From assembly GCA_002345625.1 (NCBI GenBank), contig DDWE01000120.1:1-19019 (forward strand): a DNA stretch of 19,019 nt, in the 5' to 3' direction. How positions within the stretch are numbered: the stretch's first letter is position 1; the number at the start of each line of letters is the position of its first letter. Origin of the DNA: Desulfuromonadaceae bacterium UBA2294. GTDB lineage: Bacteria; Desulfobacterota; Desulfuromonadia; Desulfuromonadales; UBA2294. Shown here in pieces: positions 6,821 through 12,813 of the stretch. Under the pieces are notes generated by a model that was not told where the DNA came from, did no database searches, and saw nothing but the letters and a program-made list of their open reading frames with translations. The position numbers were made by a program, and so were the translations under genes.

Positions 6821-7525
6821 ATGACGATCACGGCTCTGATCCCGGCTGCCGGGACCGGTCGCCGCATGGAGGCGACGATCAACAAGCAGTACCTCGAACT
6901 GGCCGGCCGGCCGGTTCTTGCCCGGACGCTCGCCATCTTCGAGCAACATCCCGCCATCGATCACATCCTGATTGTCGCTCCCGCTGATGAGGTGGCCTAT
7001 TGTCAGCGTGAAATTGTCGAACGCTACGGCCTGAGCAAAGTGACCGCTATTATCGCCGGCGGCGACGAACGTCAGGACTCGGTGCGCAACGGCCTGCGCG
7101 CCTGCACCACTGCGGCGGCAGACGATTTGATCCTGATCCACGACGGCGCACGTCCCTTGTTGTCGGCTTCACTGATCGATGCGATCATCGCCGCCGCTCG
7201 CGTAAACGGCGCCTGTCTGGCGGCAGTCCCGGTCAAGGATACGATCAAACGGGTCGAAAACGGCCAGGCCTTAGACACCCCCGACCGCAGCCAACTCTGG
7301 CTGGCACAGACACCGCAAGCGTTTCACTATGCGCTGATTGCCTCCGCGCACGAACGAGCGGTAAACGATCGGTTTCGCGCCACCGACGACGCCCAGCTGG
7401 CGGAGCGCGACGGACACCCGGTCGCCGTCGTCATGGGGAGTTATCGCAACATCAAGATTACGACACCGGACGATTTGCCGGTAGCCGCAGCACTGCTGAG
7501 TGCAGAAGGGACAAACTTGCCATGA
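6821..7525 (+). CDS. ispD: 2-C-methyl-D-erythritol 4-phosphate cytidylyltransferase
   Basis: IspD joins MEP to CTP to give CDP-ME, the third step of the MEP isoprenoid pathway. The 234-residue product has all family motifs: PAAGTGRRM at 8-16 with the following KQY (Lys22) for nucleotide binding, GGDERQDSVRNGL, IHDGARPL, PVKDTIK, QTPQAF, TDDAQLAE, and YRNIKITTPDDL with Lys212 near the C-terminus. The ribosome site is weak (GGGATG, 6811-6816). The stop codon overlaps the ispF start in ATGA, so the two are translationally coupled. There is no sign of fusion with IspF, which occurs in some bacteria. Confidence 0.97.
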   Translation: MTITALIPAAGTGRRMEATINKQYLELAGRPVLARTLAIFEQHPAIDHILIVAPADEVAYCQREIVERYGLSKVTAIIAGGDERQDSVRNGLRACTTAAADDLILIHDGARPLLSASLIDAIIAAARVNGACLAAVPVKDTIKRVENGQALDTPDRSQLWLAQTPQAFHYALIASAHERAVNDRFRATDDAQLAERDGHPVAVVMGSYRNIKITTPDDLPVAAALLSAEGTNLP

Positions 7526-8001
7526 TCCGTATCGGCCACGGCTACGACGTCCATCGGCTGGTCCCGGAACGGGAACTCTGGCTCGGCGGCGTCCTGATCC
7601 CCTTTGAGCGCGGCCTGCTCGGCCACTCAGACGCCGACGTGCTGCTGCATGCCGTTTGTGACGCTATCCTCGGCGCCATCGGCGCCGGCGATATCGGCCG
7701 CCACTTTCCGGACAACGATCCAACCTACAAGGGGATCGACAGCCGCAAACTCTTACGGCATGTCATTGCCCTGGCCAGCCAAGACGGCTATGGTATCGGC
7801 AACATCGACGCAACCGTCATTGCCCAGCGGCCAAAACTGGCACCCTATATTGACGCCATGGTCGAGACCCTTGCGACGGATTGCAACTGCACTGTAACCC
7901 GCATCAACATCAAGGCAACAACCAGCGAGGAACTCGGTTTCACCGGTCGCGGCGAAGGGATCGCCGCCCATGCTGTCGTCCTTTTACAGCGTAACATCTA
8001 G
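7522..8001 (+). CDS. ispF: 2-C-methyl-D-erythritol 2,4-cyclodiphosphate synthase
   Basis: IspF cyclises CDP-ME 2-phosphate to MEcPP with release of CMP, the fifth step of the MEP pathway, and is normally a homotrimer. The 159-residue product has the zinc ligands Asp9 and His11 (GHGYDVHRL) and His43 (SDADVLLHAVCD). Downstream are DIGRHFPDNDP, NIDATVIAQRPK and the C-terminal KATTSEELGFTGRGEGIAAHAV signature split across normal positions. Its start codon overlaps the ispD stop (ATGA). Length is typical (about 157-160). Confidence 0.97.
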   Translation: MIRIGHGYDVHRLVPERELWLGGVLIPFERGLLGHSDADVLLHAVCDAILGAIGAGDIGRHFPDNDPTYKGIDSRKLLRHVIALASQDGYGIGNIDATVIAQRPKLAPYIDAMVETLATDCNCTVTRINIKATTSEELGFTGRGEGIAAHAVVLLQRNI

Positions 8002-8044
8002 AGTCGACCCGGCCTTTGCACCAAACGAAAGAGAGTGGACAGAT

Positions 8045-9715
8045 ATGAACCCGTCGGAGACCCCTGCCAGCGCCAATTTTATCCGCACCCTGATTGCCGA
8101 GGACCTTGCCAACGGGCGCCGGCAAAACGTTGTCACCCGCTTTCCGCCGGAACCGAATGGCTACCTGCACATCGGTCACGCTAAATCGATCTGTCTCAAC
8201 TTCGGCCTCGCGGCCGAATTCGGAGGCCGCTGCCATCTGCGCTTCGATGACACCAATCCGACCAAGGAGGAGCAGGAGTACGTCGACGCGATCAAAACCG
8301 ATGTCAACTGGCTCGGCTTCGACTGGGGAGAGCACCTCTATTTTGCTTCGGACTACTTCGAAACCCTTTACCAGTACGCTCTGCAACTGATCAGGGCCAA
8401 CAAGGCCTATGTCGACAGCCAGAGTGCGGACGAGATGCGCAAAAACCGCGGCACCCTGACCGAACCGGGGACCGCAAGCCCTTTCCGCAACCGCAGCGTC
8501 GAAGAGAACCTGACGCTGTTCGAGCAGATGAAAAATGGTGACTTTCCCGACGGCAGCCATGTGCTGCGCGCCAAGATCGACATGGCGGCGCCGAACATCA
8601 CCCTGCGCGACCCGGCCATGTACCGCATCCTCCACGCCAAGCATCACCGTACCGGCGACAGCTGGTGCATTTACCCGATGTACGACTTTGCTCACGGTCA
8701 GGAAGACTCCATCGAGACCGTCACCCACTCGATCTGTACCCTCGAGTTCGAGGATCATCGCCCGTTGTACGACTGGTTCATCCGCGAACTCGGCATCTTC
8801 GCCCCGCAGCAGATCGAGTTTGCCCGGCTCAACCTCTCCTACACGGTGATGAGCAAGCGCAAACTACTGCAGCTGGTCACCGAACAGCATGTTACCGGCT
8901 GGGATGATCCGCGCATGCCAACGCTCTCCGGGATGCGCCGCCGCGGTTATCCGGCGGCAGCCATTCGCCGTTTTTGTGATCGCATCGGCGTCGGCCGCAG
9001 CGCCAGTTGGATCGAACTGTCGGTCCTGGAAGATTGTGTTCGCGAGGAACTCAATGACAGCGCGCCGCGGGCACTGGCGGTTCTGCAGCCGCTCAAAGTC
9101 GTGATCGATAACTATCCGGCCGATCGCATCGAGTGGATCGAGGCGCCAATCCATCCACAAAAACCCGAAATGGGCACCCGCAAGCTGCCATTTGCCCGTG
9201 AACTCTACATCGAAGCCGACGACTACATGGACGAGCCGCCGAAAAAGTTCTTCCGTCTCGGACCGGGGCGTGAGGTGCGCCTGCGCAATGCCTACATCAT
9301 CCGCTGCGATAACGTCGAACGCGACGCTGCCGGCAACGCGACCGTGCTGCACTGCAGCTGCGACTTCGACACTCTCGGCGCCAATCCGGCCGATGGGCGC
9401 AAGGTGAAAGGGACGATCCATTGGGTCAGCGCCGCCCATGCTCTTCCGGCCGATGTGCGCCTTTACGACCGCCTCTTCTCTCTGGAGAATCCCGACAGCG
9501 CCGACGATTATCGGCAGGCTCTCAACCCCGACTCGCTTCAAACCATCACGACGGCCCGGGTTGAAGCCTCTCTTGCTGACGCCACTCCAGGTGCAACCTA
9601 CCAGTTCGAACGACTCGGCTACTTCTCCGCCGACCGTGATGCCACCAGCGAAAATCGCCTGATTTTCAACCGCACGGTAACGCTGCGCGATTCCTGGGCC
9701 AAGGAGCAGGGCTAA
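8045..9715 (+). CDS. glnS: Glutaminyl-tRNA synthetase
   Basis: This class I synthetase charges tRNA-Gln with glutamine in the cytoplasm. The 556-residue product is almost the E. coli length (554). The Rossmann fold contains PPEPNGYLHIGHAKS (HIGH at 42-45), RFDDTNP and the KMSKS-type loop as MSKRK at 269-273. WDDPRMPT.SG.RRRGY is diagnostic of GlnRS versus GluRS, and the C-terminal beta-barrel anticodon domain is complete. I chose ATG 8045 because the protein then begins at the normal point before FIRTLIAEDLA. The longer frame from 7970 would overlap ispF. The ribosome site is weak (GAGAG, 8030-8034). It lies 43 nt after ispF and 8 nt before the next gene, so it is likely in an operon with both. 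Confidence 0.96.
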   Translation: MNPSETPASANFIRTLIAEDLANGRRQNVVTRFPPEPNGYLHIGHAKSICLNFGLAAEFGGRCHLRFDDTNPTKEEQEYVDAIKTDVNWLGFDWGEHLYFASDYFETLYQYALQLIRANKAYVDSQSADEMRKNRGTLTEPGTASPFRNRSVEENLTLFEQMKNGDFPDGSHVLRAKIDMAAPNITLRDPAMYRILHAKHHRTGDSWCIYPMYDFAHGQEDSIETVTHSICTLEFEDHRPLYDWFIRELGIFAPQQIEFARLNLSYTVMSKRKLLQLVTEQHVTGWDDPRMPTLSGMRRRGYPAAAIRRFCDRIGVGRSASWIELSVLEDCVREELNDSAPRALAVLQPLKVVIDNYPADRIEWIEAPIHPQKPEMGTRKLPFARELYIEADDYMDEPPKKFFRLGPGREVRLRNAYIIRCDNVERDAAGNATVLHCSCDFDTLGANPADGRKVKGTIHWVSAAHALPADVRLYDRLFSLENPDSADDYRQALNPDSLQTITTARVEASLADATPGATYQFERLGYFSADRDATSENRLIFNRTVTLRDSWAKEQG

Positions 9716-9723
9716 CCCGGGAC

Positions 9724-11595
9724 ATGAACCGAGGTCAGGCCACTAATCAGTTGCGAATTCTTCTCGTCAGCAGCGGCGCGCCGTGGGTGGACACTCTGTC
9801 CAACTGGCTGCGGGTCCATGGCTATACGGTCGACCGTCTGACCACCCGGGCCGCAGACCCTTATGCCCTGCAGGCCACCCAGCCCGACCTAATCCTGCTC
9901 GACCTTGAGGCTCTCAGTGGCAGCAGCCTGCTTGAGCGTCTGCGCGTTCTGGAGCGGCTGACCAGTTTCGCCCAGCTGCCGGTCATTGCCATTGCTCCCG
10001 ATGTCACCCTGGAGTTTGAGCTTCTCGACGTCTACGATTTTCTGTCACAACCACTAAACTATGACCGGCTGCTCGCCAACATCCGGCGTCTGGAACAGAC
10101 CCCTCCGGTGCGTCCTGAGACCTCGGAGTTGACCGATGCCCAGTGGGAGCGCTATCACCACCACCTTTCACTGCATACCGGCCTCCAGTTTACCCGTCGC
10201 AACAGTGTCCTGCTCGAGCGCGGCCTGCATCGGCGCATGTGCGCCGTCGGCGCGGCTGACTATGACATTTATTACCGTTATCTGACCCGCTTTGCCGATT
10301 CCCGTAATGAGCTGAAAAAACTACTCAGTCTGCTGACCGTGGGCGAGACAACTTTTTTTCGCTATAAAAACCACCGGGAAGCATTTGTCCGCTATATGCT
10401 CCCCGACCTGATTGCCCAGCGCCGCCGCAGCCGTAATCTGCGGATCTGGTCAGCCGGCTGTTCCACCGGTGAGGAGCCCTACGGGATTGCCATGCTGCTG
10501 CAGGAACATTTTCCCGAGCTGGCCGGATGGGACGTACAAATCGTCGCAACCGATATCAACAAGCGCGCTCTGCGCGCCGCCCGCGAAGGTATTTATGGTC
10601 GTCGGGCCCTGCGCATGGTCGAGGAGCCGTACCTGTCGCGTTATTTTGCCCGCCTTGGTGAACTCCACGTCGTCGACCCACAACTGCGGCAACGGATCAG
10701 TTTCAACTACCTCAACCTCAAGGAGAGCGATTGGCCGGAAATTCCTTCGGAACACTTCGACCTGATCTTCTGCCGTAATGTCATGATCTATTTCGATCTT
10801 GCAACGACGCGGCAGATTGTCGACCGCTTTGCCAACGCTCTGCGTCCAGGAGGTTTTCTATTGCTCGGGCACGCCGAGACGCTACAGAATGTTTCTGACC
10901 GGTTCCAACGCCTGCACCGTGAACGGGCCTTCCTTTATCAATTACAGGAGTCGCCCCCCCGGCCTGTGGCACCAAAACTCCCCTCCGAACCGGCAGCGCC
11001 GGCACCGGTAGCAACAACTGTTGTCCCCGGCAACCAGGCCGTCGGTGCATCACCGGCAACGATGGGAACCGGCGCCCGGAATCTTCGCGCGGAACAACTG
11101 TTTCAACGCGCACAGACCGACTTTACGTATGAACGCTTTGCCGAAGCACAGGAAAAGTACACAGAGACCCTTGCATTGCAGCCCGACCATCAGGGTGCAC
11201 TCATCGGCATGGGGCTGCTCAATGCCAATAACGGTGATGCAGCAGGTGCGCGCCTGTTCTGCGAGCAGGCGATTACCGTCAACGATCTGTTCCCCGACAG
11301 CTATTTTCTGCTCGGACTGATCCTCGAACTGGAGGGTGACGCGATTCAGGCGGTCAAGGAGATGGAAAAAGCCCTTTGGCTCTCCCCCTGCTTTATCGTC
11401 CCGCGTCATGCGCTGTTTCGCCATCACCGCCGCGTCGGCGATTTGCGTGCGGCACGCCGCGAGCTGGTCAATGTGATCCGTTGTCTGGAAAAAGAACGTC
11501 CTGCAACAATCATCCCTTACTCCGGCGGTCTCAGCCGCGAGGTCTTTCTCGAAAACTGCCGGGCCGACCTTTCACGGTTATCAGAAATTCCCTGA
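9724..11595 (+). CDS. cheR: CheR-type MCP methyltransferase with N-terminal pseudo-receiver and C-terminal TPR
   Basis: The 623-residue protein has three parts. Residues about 11-124 form a receiver-like fold. The phosphoacceptor-position Asp60 is present (LILLDLEAL), but the acidic pair is replaced by Ser16-Ser17, the Thr/Ser by Ala91 and the signalling Lys by Gln109, so it is probably not phosphorylated normally. Residues about 130-408 are CheR: TVGETTFFR, the SAM-binding SAGCSTGEEPYG at 243-254, VATDINKRAL, and FCRNVMIYFD. After a Pro/Ala-rich linker (about 408-450), residues about 452-590 hold TPR repeats (RFAEAQEKYTETLALQPDHQ is one). CheR methylates receptor glutamates using SAM; TPR-bearing CheR proteins such as WspC act in dedicated pathways. 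The start lies 8 nt after glnS with only a weak ribosome site, which suggests coupling. Confidence 0.9.
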   Translation: MNRGQATNQLRILLVSSGAPWVDTLSNWLRVHGYTVDRLTTRAADPYALQATQPDLILLDLEALSGSSLLERLRVLERLTSFAQLPVIAIAPDVTLEFELLDVYDFLSQPLNYDRLLANIRRLEQTPPVRPETSELTDAQWERYHHHLSLHTGLQFTRRNSVLLERGLHRRMCAVGAADYDIYYRYLTRFADSRNELKKLLSLLTVGETTFFRYKNHREAFVRYMLPDLIAQRRRSRNLRIWSAGCSTGEEPYGIAMLLQEHFPELAGWDVQIVATDINKRALRAAREGIYGRRALRMVEEPYLSRYFARLGELHVVDPQLRQRISFNYLNLKESDWPEIPSEHFDLIFCRNVMIYFDLATTRQIVDRFANALRPGGFLLLGHAETLQNVSDRFQRLHRERAFLYQLQESPPRPVAPKLPSEPAAPAPVATTVVPGNQAVGASPATMGTGARNLRAEQLFQRAQTDFTYERFAEAQEKYTETLALQPDHQGALIGMGLLNANNGDAAGARLFCEQAITVNDLFPDSYFLLGLILELEGDAIQAVKEMEKALWLSPCFIVPRHALFRHHRRVGDLRAARRELVNVIRCLEKERPATIIPYSGGLSREVFLENCRADLSRLSEIP

Positions 11596-11700
11596 CTGTT
11601 CTTGTTTCAATGTCCCCGTCGACGCCCAGCCCTGTTGCATTCAAAGTCAGGATTAAATTCCTTGAACAATCTAAGCAATTGTCATCACACCATTTTTTGT

Positions 11701-11729
11701 TTGACTAATTTTAGAACGGCGTTTAAATT
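11701..11729 (+). promoter_or_regulatory. Candidate sigma70 promoter for the cheY-cheB operon
   Basis: TTGACT (11701-11706) and TAAATT (11724-11729) are spaced by 17 nt, matching the consensus at 5/6 and 4/6. The leader to the start at 11818 is about 80 nt and includes the 11772-11784 palindrome, a possible operator or leader hairpin. Confidence 0.45.
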
Positions 11730-11771
11730 TTGGCGTGTCGAGTTCATTTTTCAAAAAAATCTTACCTGTGT

Positions 11772-11784
11772 GCAATCGCATTGC
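11772..11784. promoter_or_regulatory. Small perfect inverted repeat in the cheY leader
   Basis: GCAAT (11772-11776) and ATTGC (11780-11784) flank CGC. It lies downstream of the candidate promoter and about 20 nt before the AAGGAG ribosome site. It could be an operator half-site pair or a small RNA hairpin. The short arm length means chance is possible. Confidence 0.25.
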
Positions 11785-11817
11785 GGAGGGGAAACATGCC
11801 AAAAAGGAGTAGTTTAA

Positions 11818-12192
11818 ATGACCGCGAAGCGATGTTTGATAATCGATGATAGTCCTCTCGTTCTGGCGATGGCCGGAGATGCCCTGACGGCAGCTGGCTT
11901 TGAAGTCCTGACCGCCGATTTCGGGATGGACGCCAACAAGTATATTTACAGCGATCCCCCCCCCGACATCATCCTCATCGACGTTATGATGCCGATGCTC
12001 AGCGGCGACCAGAAAGTCAAGCTGCTCAAGCAACGGGAAAGCAGTCGCAACATTCCGATTTTACTCATCTCTTCCAAGTCAGACAGCGAACTGGCCGAGC
12101 TGGTCAAAACGTCGGGCGCTGACGGCTATCTGCGCAAACCGTTCGACGCGGTGACCCTGGTCCGCGAAGTGCGTCGCGCCCTACCCGGTTAA
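11818..12192 (+). CDS. CheY-like single-domain response regulator
   Basis: The 124-residue product is a complete stand-alone receiver domain. It has the acidic pair Asp10-Asp11 (LIIDDSP), phosphoacceptor Asp55 (IILIDVMMP), Ser in ILLISSKSD and the conserved Lys in YLRKPFD. It has no output domain, so it should work by protein-protein contact after phosphorylation by the CheA encoded downstream. AAAAAGGAG at 11801-11809 gives a strong ribosome site. The stop overlaps the ribosome site of cheW. Unlike the CheR receiver, all key residues are intact. Whether it acts on a flagellar switch, or as a phosphate sink or adaptor for another output, cannot be told from the sequence. Confidence 0.9.
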   Translation: MTAKRCLIIDDSPLVLAMAGDALTAAGFEVLTADFGMDANKYIYSDPPPDIILIDVMMPMLSGDQKVKLLKQRESSRNIPILLISSKSDSELAELVKTSGADGYLRKPFDAVTLVREVRRALPG

Positions 12193-12201
12193 GGAGTCGC
12201 C

Positions 12202-12762
12202 ATGGACCCCGCCGGCACCGACTACGATTTCAAAAAAATCCTGCAGGAGATGCGTGACGATTACTGGCGCAGCCTGGAGTTGTCCGACGACGATGCGGGG
12301 GCCGTGCTGCGTGAATTTGTCGTCGTGCAGCTCGGCAATACGCGTTTCGCCCTGCCGGCCGCCGATTGCCGCGAAGTGCTGAGACCGCCGCGCATCGTCA
12401 AAGTCCCGGGTGCCGGAGAGCATATTCGCGGCATCATCAACCTGCGCGGCGAAATTGTTGCCGTGACCGACCTGACTCCGCTGCTCGGGCTGGAGCGGTC
12501 TGAATTGCCGCCACAGCCGCAACTGGTGGTTGTTGCGGCAAACGGCCTGACCACGGCGCTACTGGTCGCGCGGGTCGAGGGTTTGATCCACGTTGCGATC
12601 GACACCATTGAGCCGGTCGCGGCCGGTTTGTCGGGTCTGCAGCACGACATTGTCAGCGGCCAGCTTCAGCAGACCGGGGGAACCTTGATCTTTCTCGATC
12701 TGCATCGCACGCTGGAACGCCCCGAACTGATTATCGACCAAAAGGCGAGTGAGCGCCTGTAG
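12202..12762 (+). CDS. cheW: CheW-like coupling protein
   Basis: CheW links the MCP signalling tip to CheA. In the 186-residue product the CheW domain spans about residues 36-175: REFVVVQLGNTRFALPAADCREVLRPPRI, the hallmark GIINLRGEIVAVTDLTPLLG, then LVVVAANGLTTALLVARVEGL and a final LIFLDLHRTL. An N-terminal extension of about 35 residues (acidic and aromatic, DDYWRSLELSDDDAG) precedes the domain and is longer than in E. coli CheW. The ribosome site AAGGAG (12191-12196) overlaps the stop of the CheY-like gene, so translation is coupled. It is the only separate CheW in the cluster. Confidence 0.92.
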   Translation: MDPAGTDYDFKKILQEMRDDYWRSLELSDDDAGAVLREFVVVQLGNTRFALPAADCREVLRPPRIVKVPGAGEHIRGIINLRGEIVAVTDLTPLLGLERSELPPQPQLVVVAANGLTTALLVARVEGLIHVAIDTIEPVAAGLSGLQHDIVSGQLQQTGGTLIFLDLHRTLERPELIIDQKASERL

Positions 12763-12813
12763 CCTCCCGCTTTTGCTGTCATCTGAACACACACCATAAA
12801 AGGGGTCCTGAAG

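Larger units (their letters stand above)
11596..11817. other. AT-rich spacer upstream of the cheY-like gene
   Basis: This 222-nt gap is clearly more AT-rich than the flanking genes and holds no supported ORF. It contains a promoter candidate (11701-11729), an inverted repeat at 11772-11784 (GCAAT-CGC-ATTGC) just upstream of the ribosome site, and a weaker one around 11665-11681 (ACAAT...ATTGT). It probably holds the main promoter of cheY-cheW-mcp-cheA-cheB. Confidence 0.5.

Noticed and set aside
7970..8044. N-terminal extension of glnS from an upstream in-frame start
   Set aside because: It overlaps ispF and adds residues not found in GlnRS; ATG 8045 gives the family length.
11731..11746. 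TGGCGT... as a sigma54 -24/-12 promoter for the che operon
   Set aside because: The -12 element (TTGC) is absent at the right spacing; the match is only partial.
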